Assembly (NCBI GenBank): GCA_020346125.1
Contig: CP070774.1
Span: 1-42,284 of the forward strand
DNA length: 42,284 nt
Direction of reading: 5' to 3'
From: Syntrophobacterales bacterium
GTDB taxonomy: Bacteria > Desulfobacterota > BSN033 > WVXP01 > G020346125
Shown here: in pieces, positions 27,735 to 34,510 of the stretch
Position numbering within the stretch: position 1 is the stretch's first letter
Layout: each line of letters starts with the position of its first letter
Translations under genes and position numbers: made by a program
Notes under the pieces: model-generated
The model's input: only the letters and a program-made list of their open reading frames with translations
Told to the model about the DNA's origin: nothing
Databases searched by the model: none

Positions 27735-28028
27735 CTATAATTCGATAAACTCTCCATTCTCGATTTTTCTTGATACCAGATTTCTATTTGCATCGAATTC
27801 CATCCTCACATTGATCAAATTTCGGCAGTGGCTGCCGATAATCTCCTTGTTCAAGAAATAGGTCACGCCGCCCCGCTCATCAAAATTCTGGGCAAGGTCC
27901 GTCGATTTATTAATGAAAAGGTTGAACACCTCGCCACAGACGCTACAGCGAACATTCAGAAAAAAACCCCCTGATGATTGCGGAGAAGTACCGCCACCAA
28001 ACAACTTTTTTATAAGTCTTTTGAGCAT
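27735..28028 (-). CDS. Small CxxC-containing protein, function unknown
   Basis: A 97-residue protein starting at ATG 28028, which follows GAGGAGGGGATGAT; longer in-frame starts to 28157 lack such a site and would run through non-conserved looking sequence. The N-terminus is basic (MLKRLIKKLFGGG). The middle has a single CSVCG knuckle (about residue 28) and a second Cys later in IIGSHCRNL, so a metal or redox site is possible. No signal peptide is seen. It is convergent with the CDF transporter gene, 69 bases apart. I do not recognise the family with certainty. Confidence 0.6.
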   Translation of the reverse strand: MLKRLIKKLFGGGTSPQSSGGFFLNVRCSVCGEVFNLFINKSTDLAQNFDERGGVTYFLNKEIIGSHCRNLINVRMEFDANRNLVSRKIENGEFIEL

Positions 28029-28364
28029 ATCATCCCCTCCTCGATGTATGATCCTCCGAATCCAATATTTCAGGGTCCTACCACTATGGCTTGAACAATC
28101 ACCCGCGGAATCCGGTCTCCATCCTTGTTGAGTGCCGGCTGATAAGAATCCTTCCACCGCAATCTCTTAAGAGCCTTTATAAGCCATGGCATATTCAATA
28201 CTTTTTAAAGAATGGCCCAGGGAGGATGTACCGCGTCTTGCTGGAATTCCGAGACTACTCATGCTGTTCAACTCCCTATTTTCCCTTTGAATCCAGATTC
28301 GTATTTGATAAAATAACAGAAGTGAAACCCCTGTCAATGGGATATACATACGATCGCTGAAGGA

Positions 28365-28438
28365 ATGGAGAAAGGAGCTCTGAGCGAGTTGCGGTGCTGC
28401 GGTGTTGCAGCGTTGCGGTTGTGGAGTGATGCTGGCGA
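28365..28438. repeat. Family A repeat in reverse orientation next to hydrolase start
   Basis: The plus strand reads GAGCTCTGAGCGAGTTGCGG, TGCTGCGGTGTTGCAGCGTT, GCGGTTGTGG. This is the reverse complement of the 25553-25614 repeat arm (CGCAACACTGCAGCACTGC and CGCTCAGAGCTC). The element ends a few bases before the hydrolase ATG, so its end may have displaced the native promoter. The wider interval 28029-28438 holds no other recognisable feature. Confidence 0.6.
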
Positions 28439-29305
28439 ATGAACGTCTACGAGATTTGCCAGTCCCTCATGACTATGGAAACCAAAAGATTGGAAATAAC
28501 CTATCGGGATCAACCGCTTCAAATTGAGTATTTCATTCACCATGGACCAAAAGAAATGCTTCTTTATCTTCATGGATTGGGAAGCTCAAAGAACGATTTT
28601 CTGGGAGCGACAAGCACGCGAGAGCTACAGGCTTACACACTAGTAGCATTTGATTTTCCTGGCTGTGGTAATTCGTCTTATCCTGTGACTATTGCTCTGG
28701 GAATTGATGATTTGGTAGAAATTACAGACAGTTTTATTTCAAAACTATCTTTAGGTGATCTTGTAGTTATCGGACATAGTATGGGGGGCCTTGTGGCTTT
28801 ACTCTATACCAAGAGGTATGGCGAATATGTAAAAGGATTTATCAACGTTGAAGGCAATTTGGCACCCGAGGATTGTTTCTTCTCCCGTGAAATCACGAAA
28901 CATAGTTTTGCACAATTCAAAAAGAGTGTATTTCGGAATTTTGTACAAGAATTATACCAGTCAAAGAATAAAGGGTTCCGAAAATATGTCGATACACTTG
29001 AAATGAATTCATCTCCAAATGCATTTTTTGATTATTGCCCTTCCCTCGTTAGCTATTCTGATAATGGAAATTTAATTCAGCGGTTTACTGAGCTTAACAT
29101 TCCGAAAATTTTTATATACGGCTCTGAAAATGACTCGCTTTCTTATATTTTACGGTTAAAGAACAAGGGGTGTGAAGTAGCCGAGATAGCCAATAGCAAT
29201 CATTTCCCTTTCTACGATAATCCACAAGAGTACTATAATGTTATTTCCGATTTTTTGAATAGAATACACAATGCGCAATTAAGTGAGAACTTAGAGGGAG
29301 GTTAA
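28439..29305 (+). CDS. Alpha/beta hydrolase
   Basis: A 288-residue alpha/beta hydrolase-fold protein. The nucleophile elbow GHSMGG puts the catalytic Ser at about residue 119. LYLHGLGSSKNDF is the oxyanion-hole strand. The acid and His are likely in IYGSENDSLS and SNHFPFYDNPQEY. No signal peptide or transmembrane helix is evident. The substrate is unknown. The gene is visibly AT-richer and uses rarer-looking codons than genes on either side, and a repeat abuts its start. Its stop is 3 bases before the TlpA-like gene, so the two are surely one transcript. An alternative in-frame ATG at 28469 has no Shine-Dalgarno. Confidence 0.82.
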   Translation: MNVYEICQSLMTMETKRLEITYRDQPLQIEYFIHHGPKEMLLYLHGLGSSKNDFLGATSTRELQAYTLVAFDFPGCGNSSYPVTIALGIDDLVEITDSFISKLSLGDLVVIGHSMGGLVALLYTKRYGEYVKGFINVEGNLAPEDCFFSREITKHSFAQFKKSVFRNFVQELYQSKNKGFRKYVDTLEMNSSPNAFFDYCPSLVSYSDNGNLIQRFTELNIPKIFIYGSENDSLSYILRLKNKGCEVAEIANSNHFPFYDNPQEYYNVISDFLNRIHNAQLSENLEGG

Positions 29306-29308
29306 AAA

Positions 29309-29878
29309 ATGAAATTCTTTAATAAGAACTTTTTCATCGGTTTAGTAACAGGGCTCATCTTGATGATCCTGATAATTATTGTTGGAGGTTATATCCTTTC
29401 TCGATCATTCACATCAAGGACTGGTGGAAAACTTGCATCAATGCTTCCCCCCCCGCCTTTTCCCACTCATACAACAATAGATTATCATTGGCGTGTTCGA
29501 GGACTTGATGGTAAAGAGTTTGATGTAGTTCAAACCAAGGGAAAGGTTATCTTCCTTAATTTCTGGGCGACATGGTGTCCCCCCTGTGTGGATGAAATGC
29601 CAAGTATCCAGAGATTATATGACAAGTTAAAAAGCGAGGAAATTCTTTTTATGTGTGTGTCAGAGGAGGGCAGGACAATAATCAGCGAATTTATAAAGGA
29701 AAAGGAATTCACGTTCCCGGTCTATTCAGTTATCGGTGAAAAACCCCGAGTTTTTCGGACTCGAGGTATCCCGGCAACGTTTATCATTTCTCGAGATGGC
29801 CAAATAGTTTTCAAACATGTAGGTGCTGCAAAGTGGGACCATAAGACGAGCATTGATTTTATTAAGGGGCTTATGTAA
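29309..29878 (+). CDS. Membrane-anchored TlpA/ResA-type thioredoxin
   Basis: A 189-residue thiol-disulfide oxidoreductase. An N-terminal anchor helix (about 8-31, FIGLVTGLILMILIIIVGGYI) places the thioredoxin domain outside the inner membrane. The active site is WCPPC in LNFWATWCPPCVDEMPSIQR (about residues 90-94). The cis-Pro is in TRGIPATFIISRDG. These proteins reduce cytochrome c heme-binding thiols or other exported disulfides. A strong Shine-Dalgarno (GGGAGG, 7 bases before ATG) overlaps the end of the hydrolase gene. It lies upstream of an ECF sigma system and a glutaredoxin-like selenoprotein, a thiol-redox context. Confidence 0.88.
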   Translation: MKFFNKNFFIGLVTGLILMILIIIVGGYILSRSFTSRTGGKLASMLPPPPFPTHTTIDYHWRVRGLDGKEFDVVQTKGKVIFLNFWATWCPPCVDEMPSIQRLYDKLKSEEILFMCVSEEGRTIISEFIKEKEFTFPVYSVIGEKPRVFRTRGIPATFIISRDGQIVFKHVGAAKWDHKTSIDFIKGLM

Positions 29879-29923
29879 TAAAAGAAAAGAGGCACTTACA
29901 ATGTTAATGTTCCTTTAGAAGAA

Positions 29924-30100
29924 TTGGTAAAACACGGTGGAGAGCCTCTTGTCCGAGCTTGGAATAGTAAAAAAGAACTCACGTCTAAGGAGAAGGAGGA
30001 GAAAGGCATACGGCGGATAACATGCGGTTCCTGGTTCGAACCTGTTGATCCTTTACCTTTGCTAGAGGAACAAATCTACTGGCTTGACTGTCATAGTTAG
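29924..30100 (+). CDS. Unassigned short ORF abutting the sigma factor gene
   Basis: An open frame of at least 66 codons ends with TAG at 30098-30100, and the sigma factor ATG begins at the next base. The only standard start is TTG at 29924 (58 residues); the frame remains protein-like upstream of it (YNVNVPLEEL), so it may be a remnant of a larger gene. Residues include TCGSWFEPVDPLP and a C-terminal WLDCHS. No family is recognised. The sigma gene has no clear Shine-Dalgarno of its own, so coupling to translation of this ORF is plausible. This is inference from the reading frame and spacing only. Confidence 0.35.
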   Translation: MVKHGGEPLVRAWNSKKELTSKEKEEKGIRRITCGSWFEPVDPLPLLEEQIYWLDCHS

Positions 30101-30706
30101 ATGAGGGAAAAGAGGCGGACAATAAGGGATGAAGATTATGAGTTTGTATCCTTGTCTAAAAAAGGGGATGTGAATGCCTTTGAAGTATTGGTAAAAAAGC
30201 ACCAGAAGAGGATGTTCAATATTGCTTACAGGATGGTGGGAAACTATGAGGAGGCATCTGAAATTGTGCAGGATGCATTTGTCTCCGCATATAGAGGAAT
30301 TAAGAATTTCAAGGGAAAGGCCAAGTTCTCTACATGGCTCTATACGATAGTCATTAATCTTTCGAGAAACCGCCTCAGGCAGTTGAAGGTCCAACTTCAT
30401 CGTGAGAGGCATACAATAGAAAACCCCGTTCTCACAAATAAAGGGACATATGGAGAGCCTGCATCGAGTGAACCATCTGCCCTCGAAAGGCTTGAAAAAA
30501 GGGATATCCAGCAACAGGTACAGGGATGTATAAACTCTCTCGGTGACGAATTCAGAGAGGTGCTTGTTCTGAGAGATATACAGGGTTTCTCCTACGATGA
30601 AATAAGTGATGTGCTTAAATTACCAGAAGGCACTGTAAAATCGAGGCTTTTCAGGGCAAGGGGAGTCCTGAAGGACTGTTTGAAGAAGGTGATTGGGGAT
30701 CTATAG
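30101..30706 (+). CDS. ECF (RpoE-type) RNA polymerase sigma factor
   Basis: A 201-residue group 4 sigma factor. Region 2 is seen in VLVKKHQKRMFNIAYRMVGN, YEEASEIVQDAFVSAYRG and FSTWLYTIVINLSRNRLR. Region 4 is FREVLVLRDIQGFSYDEISD followed by LKLPEGTVKSRLFRARGVLK, a canonical helix-turn-helix. The linker is short and typical. It starts directly after the stop of the previous ORF and ends one base before the ATG of its predicted anti-sigma factor, so the pair is translationally coupled. Target promoters are unknown; co-localisation suggests regulation of a thiol or envelope stress response. Confidence 0.92.
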   Translation: MREKRRTIRDEDYEFVSLSKKGDVNAFEVLVKKHQKRMFNIAYRMVGNYEEASEIVQDAFVSAYRGIKNFKGKAKFSTWLYTIVINLSRNRLRQLKVQLHRERHTIENPVLTNKGTYGEPASSEPSALERLEKRDIQQQVQGCINSLGDEFREVLVLRDIQGFSYDEISDVLKLPEGTVKSRLFRARGVLKDCLKKVIGDL

Positions 30707-30707
30707 C

Positions 30708-31616
30708 ATGGAATGCAGTGACATTCAGGAAAAGCTATCAGATTATAGTGAAGGCACTATTTCTCCGGAGGAAAAGCTGCTCATTGACAAACATCTGAAG
30801 GTATGTCAGCAATGCAATGAGTCTCTTACTGATCTGAAGAAGGCCATAGAGTATGTACATGGCCTGGAAGAGATAGAGCCTCCTCCATGGCTGACTCAGA
30901 GGGTCATGGCGAGGGTAAGATCAGAAGTTGAATTAAAGAGGGGAATACTACGGAGATTATTTTATCCGGTTCATATAAAGCTTCCGATTGAGGCCCTTGC
31001 AGTCATCCTGATTGCAATAACCACGGTTTACGTCTTTAAAATGGTTCAGCCAGGGATGGAACTTACAAAGGCACCCTCCGAAGAAATCAGGCCTCAGACC
31101 CTTTTGGCAGATAAGGAAAAAGCCCCTCCTATTGATGAGGACAAGCACGTTTCTATGAAGCCTGCAGAGAAACTCATGATTGCAGAGGAACAAGAAATTT
31201 CAGTCGGTACGTATCCAGAACCCAGAGCCCCTGTAAAAGTTTCCAAACGGGAAAAAGCACGGCCATCAGCAGGTGCTGTTGCAAAAGAGGAACGTAAACG
31301 AAAAGCCTTATCGTCCGAATTGCGATCAGCACTGGTTGAGGGAAAAGGGGAAGGTATTCGTTTCACTCTCAATGTCAAGGAAATTGAGGCCGCAAATAAA
31401 GAAATCGAGAAGGCTTTTATCCAACTCGGTGGGAAAATAATAAAACGGGAATACTTTGAAAATAAAAGCCTCATCGCCGGAGAGCTTGACCGGAAAAAAA
31501 TGAAGGAGTTCTTTGATAAATTGGAGCTCGTTGGAGAAATCGAAGAAAGGACAGTGGCTTTAGAGGCTCGGGAAGGTAGTATTGAGATAAGTGTAGAGAT
31601 TTCGAAAAAACCCTAG
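30708..31616 (+). CDS. Membrane-anchored anti-sigma factor with zinc-finger domain
   Basis: A 302-residue protein from ATG 30708. The N-terminal domain (about 1-50) is an anti-sigma zinc finger: MECSDIQEKLSDYSEG with Cys3, then HLKVCQQC giving the HxxxCxxC. This type can release its sigma factor on thiol oxidation. One hydrophobic helix at about 88-107 (LPIEALAVILIAITTVYVF) anchors it. The exported part has a charged linker and a C-terminal domain of about 85 residues (RFTLNVKEIEAANKEIEKAF to SVEISKKP) that resembles DUF2275-type predicted anti-sigma proteins, as far as I recall. The gene follows the sigma gene by one base. Confidence 0.85.
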   Translation: MECSDIQEKLSDYSEGTISPEEKLLIDKHLKVCQQCNESLTDLKKAIEYVHGLEEIEPPPWLTQRVMARVRSEVELKRGILRRLFYPVHIKLPIEALAVILIAITTVYVFKMVQPGMELTKAPSEEIRPQTLLADKEKAPPIDEDKHVSMKPAEKLMIAEEQEISVGTYPEPRAPVKVSKREKARPSAGAVAKEERKRKALSSELRSALVEGKGEGIRFTLNVKEIEAANKEIEKAFIQLGGKIIKREYFENKSLIAGELDRKKMKEFFDKLELVGEIEERTVALEAREGSIEISVEISKKP

Positions 31617-31647
31617 CCTGGATGCTCAAAGAATTGGAGGTGTCATT

Positions 31648-31863
31648 ATGGCAGAAAAGGTTATTATCTTCGGCAAGGCTGGTTGACCTCACACTTACGA
31701 GGCTAGGTCAGCCTATGGAAAAACCGCACAGTATATAGATGTCAAATCAGACAGCACAAAACTAGAGGAGATGTTAAAGTATTCAGGCGGCGTTCGAGAA
31801 GTTCCAGTCATTGTCGAGGGAGATAGAGTAACTATCGGCTACGGGGGCACGTGAGGTATATGA
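31648..31863 (+). CDS. Glutaredoxin-like selenoprotein with two UGA (Sec13, Sec69), Uxx-star type
   Basis: Not found by standard ORF calling because two in-frame UGA codons interrupt it. The 71-codon frame begins MAEKVIIFGKAG-U-PHTYEAR, with UGA (31684-31686) where glutaredoxins have the first active-site Cys. It continues through EMLKYSGGVREVPVIVEGD (cis-Pro loop VPVI) and VTIGYGGT-U-GI-stop. The second UGA (31852-31854) is followed by Gly-Ile and TGA. The C-terminal Sec-x-x-stop fits what I recall as the Uxx-star glutaredoxin-like (seleno)protein family. A GGAGG Shine-Dalgarno lies 7 bases upstream. Each UGA has a hairpin at SECIS distance. UGA is an ordinary stop elsewhere in the window. 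It probably reduces thiol or peroxide substrates; it is 31 bases after the anti-sigma gene. Confidence 0.85.
31700..31714 (+). promoter_or_regulatory. Predicted bacterial SECIS hairpin 1 (for Sec13)
   Basis: A perfect 5-bp stem AGGCT/AGCCT encloses the loop AGGTC. The loop starts 19 bases after the UGA at 31684-31686. The GGUC in the loop resembles the SelB-binding loop of E. coli fdhF (GGUCU), and the distance matches the 16-37 base window usual for bacterial SECIS elements. It lies within the coding frame, as is normal in bacteria. Confidence 0.8.
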
Positions 31864-31866
31864 TGG

Positions 31867-31880
31867 CCGATAGTTATCGG
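31867..31880 (+). promoter_or_regulatory. Predicted bacterial SECIS hairpin 2 (for Sec69)
   Basis: A perfect 5-bp stem CCGAT/ATCGG with loop AGTT, extended by a G-U pair (31866/31881). The loop starts 18 bases after the UGA at 31852-31854, with G as its second base, as in hairpin 1. The hairpin lies 3' of the final stop codon, as expected for a Sec near the C-terminus. The loop is shorter and less like fdhF than hairpin 1. Confidence 0.65.
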
Positions 31881-31897
31881 TACATTTCGAGCGTTCT

Positions 31898-32059
31898 ATG
31901 CACCATACACCGAAGGACAAGAAGGATAGAATAAAAGCCGGGGAGTCTTTGATGTCTTTGGAAGCTGAAAGACAGATGCCTTCACCGTGGAATTTACCGT
32001 TCGAGACCAAGCGATATAAGGAGACAAAGCTTACCTATAGGGCAAGGATGATATTTTAG
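31898..32059 (+). CDS. Possible small ORF after the selenoprotein
   Basis: A 53-codon frame (MHHTPKDKKDRIKAGESLM to TYRARMIF) follows the second SECIS hairpin. It has no recognisable Shine-Dalgarno and no recognised family. The amino acid composition is plausible for a protein (charged, no low complexity), but the support is weak. The rest of 32060-32127 up to the convergent nuclease gene shows nothing. Confidence 0.2.
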   Translation: MHHTPKDKKDRIKAGESLMSLEAERQMPSPWNLPFETKRYKETKLTYRARMIF

Positions 32060-32127
32060 ACGGTTTAATAGGGAACATGAATGGAATCGGAATCCGACCT
32101 CCAATGGAAAGAAAGATGAGCAGCATA

Positions 32128-33597
32128 TTAAGGGACCTTGGCCCGTAGCCACTGAAGCACGGCCCATGTTGCCTCGAGGTCTTCCCGGTTATACTTCAGG
32201 ATTTCATTCATTATCTCTTGTCGCTCATGGGGATTTTCCATCTCCGTCGCCTCAATATATTTTGCCATAGCCCATTCCCCACTTCCCTCGGGAAGCGTTC
32301 GCCTGTAGCCTGCTTGTCTTTCGATCCTTTTCAGGCTATAGCTGTAATCGGGTAAAATAATGGCCTTTTTCGCTACCTTCAGGAGATCCAGCAGATTATG
32401 TATAACTCTTTCCCCTATCCCCTCTGGATCGCCATGTCGCTCGATATATGCCTTTACCCTCCCCCTTTCATATGCCGACCAGTGCACCAGGGGAAGATCT
32501 CCATAGGCGGTAAAAAGTTTTAAGCAATTGCGCAAGAATTCAAACCATCCCTGACGGTCACCATCTTGGCCAAAGCGAGAAACGGCGGACAAATAATCCC
32601 CCGGCCTCTCCCCATACACCTGAAGACCCCATAAATAGACCTTATCCATCTCGTCCAATTGTGGCGGTAGGCCCTCTATGTCGAAGATGGCGAAATTCCG
32701 AGCCGGAGGCAGGTCAAGTTTCCCGATGATCAGTTCCCTGTTTTTCGCCAAAGCAAGGGCCTGTTTAATGATGATCTCAGCCTTCCTGCCCACCCTTTGC
32801 TCACGGCCACCCCATGGACGATTGATTTCGGAAAGATACGCTCCATCGAGCTCGGCAAGCTGCCGAATCGTTCTTATTCCCGAGCGATGAAGTATACTGA
32901 CAAGGCCTTTGTCGACTTCGGGAACCAAGGTCAGGTCCTGGGAATCCTCAGCCTTCCCCCAACACCGTTGGAAGAAACCACATGGTTGACACCTGGACCA
33001 CCCCACCGGATTATAGGGTTCCTCCGATTGTTGCTGAATTCGGTTAATTCTGAAGAGGGTATCGAGGACCCCTACCCCACCGTCATACGGAATGGCCACA
33101 ATCTCACCGGTACCGCATACGACCTCGAGGCCGGCTATTTTCCCCCCGGTAGTCTGTTCGTAGAGCCAGCCGTAGAGGATAAGCTGATGCGCTATTTCCG
33201 GGTGATCCACCTCATTTATTCGCCTCGAGATTTTACAGTCCCTAATAAGATATGAATTTCCCTTCCGAATTATAAAATCCGGAACCCCACCAATGCTTGC
33301 CCGGGCCGATCCCAGTATCGTCTCAACGCGAAAAGCCGGCTGATAGATAACGGGAGCTCCTTTACGGATGAGATCCTTTGTCTTACGGACGGCCTTGTCG
33401 AAATCGAGCGAACTCATATCTTCTACCTCTCCAAGGGAGGCGAGATGAGCCCTTTCATGCCGCTCTCCAAGCCTGAGGAGGATCTGTTCGTATGGGCCTG
33501 GCTCTGCCTCGGGCTCACCTCTGTACCTAAGATAGACGCGCCGAGCACACTCCGCAGGCTGATAGTATGCGTATATATCAGAAGCTGTGAGGCTCAT
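32128..33597 (-). CDS. TM0106-family RecB-like nuclease with RNase H-like exonuclease domain
   Basis: A 489-residue putative nuclease. The N-terminal half is PD-(D/E)XK: GGVPDFIIR followed by SYLIRDCKISRR supplies D...DxK, and HQLILYGWLY is the QhxxY motif. A four-cysteine iron-sulfur-like set may be formed by CQPC and CWG (about residues 205-216) with the early ECARR Cys, as in Cas4/AddB-like proteins. The C-terminal half is a predicted DEDD 3'-5' exonuclease (FAIFDIEGLPPQ, HWSAYERGRVKAYI, NLLDLL, YSYSLKRIERQAGY). No cas genes are nearby. Its role in DNA or RNA processing is unknown. It is the last of four minus-strand genes from 36900. Confidence 0.82.
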   Translation of the reverse strand: MSLTASDIYAYYQPAECARRVYLRYRGEPEAEPGPYEQILLRLGERHERAHLASLGEVEDMSSLDFDKAVRKTKDLIRKGAPVIYQPAFRVETILGSARASIGGVPDFIIRKGNSYLIRDCKISRRINEVDHPEIAHQLILYGWLYEQTTGGKIAGLEVVCGTGEIVAIPYDGGVGVLDTLFRINRIQQQSEEPYNPVGWSRCQPCGFFQRCWGKAEDSQDLTLVPEVDKGLVSILHRSGIRTIRQLAELDGAYLSEINRPWGGREQRVGRKAEIIIKQALALAKNRELIIGKLDLPPARNFAIFDIEGLPPQLDEMDKVYLWGLQVYGERPGDYLSAVSRFGQDGDRQGWFEFLRNCLKLFTAYGDLPLVHWSAYERGRVKAYIERHGDPEGIGERVIHNLLDLLKVAKKAIILPDYSYSLKRIERQAGYRRTLPEGSGEWAMAKYIEATEMENPHERQEIMNEILKYNREDLEATWAVLQWLRAKVP

Positions 33598-33677
33598 TTT
33601 TTCCCGCCCACATCAGGGAGAGTTCATTGAGTTCACGATGAGATCACGGGGCAATACGCGAAATCCCTTGGCTTCCC

Positions 33678-34382
33678 CTATCCTGCGCCATCGGTGCCGT
33701 CGATCCCAGGTCGCAACATACGAGCATAATAAGTCCCCGAGGTGTAGAGTGCCGCTACCGGATTGTGACCGAGAACTCGATCCTTCGTGACCAGGACCGT
33801 TGTAAAGGCGTCGCTGTATTTAAAAAAGAGGGAGTCATGGCCCACGCAAAGACCAACTAGAATATTGAAGTCTGTCTTCTCCTCATTGAGAATAGTGGCC
33901 TGTACGATAGGACTGCACATTGACTCAAACTGACCGATCCAGATCTTCTCCTCCTGCCGAATTCCGATTTTTTCCTTCGGGGTAGCCCCTACCTTGCAGA
34001 CCACGGAGACTACCTCGAAGCCTTGAGCCTCAAGGATTCTGTTCAGGGTTTGCGCCTCAGAAGGGAGGCCGGCGCAGAATGCAACACCGAGCTTTCGGTA
34101 ACCCATTTTCTTGGCAAACTCACAGACCTCCTGGACTCTGGGCTTGACGGGATGGAGCACATAGGGCTGAATGTGACGATCGATGTAACATTCGGCCTCC
34201 TGAATCGAGGCCATCCTTGCAAATTCCCTGACCTGTGACTTTCCATACTCCCTCATAGTTCTCTCAATGGTTTTCCCATAATTTTCTGTCGGGCAGAACT
34301 TCGGGCCTTTTCCCCCCTCTACGAGGCAGATCTTGTCCTCCACAGGGCATTTGGCGCATGCGGGAACTCCCTTTCCCTCCAT
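33678..34382 (-). CDS. DUF1847 cysteine-rich predicted metal-binding protein
   Basis: A 234-residue protein with an N-terminal cysteine cluster CAKC, ICLVEGGKGPKFC that could bind a metal or Fe-S cluster, and further Cys residues in EAECYIDRH and GLCVGHDS. The C-terminal GLCVGHDSLFFKYSDAF and KDRVLGHNPVAALY blocks are characteristic of DUF1847. Function is unknown; members occur in anaerobic bacteria and archaea. ATG 34382 is chosen over 34403 because AAGGAGG lies 7 bases before it. It lies between the TM0106 nuclease and an M48 protease on the same strand. Confidence 0.82.
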   Translation of the reverse strand: MEGKGVPACAKCPVEDKICLVEGGKGPKFCPTENYGKTIERTMREYGKSQVREFARMASIQEAECYIDRHIQPYVLHPVKPRVQEVCEFAKKMGYRKLGVAFCAGLPSEAQTLNRILEAQGFEVVSVVCKVGATPKEKIGIRQEEKIWIGQFESMCSPIVQATILNEEKTDFNILVGLCVGHDSLFFKYSDAFTTVLVTKDRVLGHNPVAALYTSGTYYARMLRPGIDGTDGAG

Positions 34383-34510
34383 AACAAAGCCTCCTTTTGA
34401 CATTTTGCCTTTCTTCTCCTATTCACGACCGTTTGCATCAGTCACCAAATCGCCATTCGGGACCGACCGAATCCGGCTCCATAGAGGCGAAGAACGCCTT
34501 TTCCAGAACC

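Noticed and set aside
30030-30060. GGTTCGAACC suggesting a tRNA T-arm
   Set aside because: No flanking stems or cloverleaf can be formed; it is a chance palindrome within an open frame.
31684-31854. Stop codons interpreted as pseudogene damage of a glutaredoxin
   Set aside because: Both are UGA, both fall at redox positions, both have SECIS-like hairpins, and no other lesion is present; recoding explains this better.
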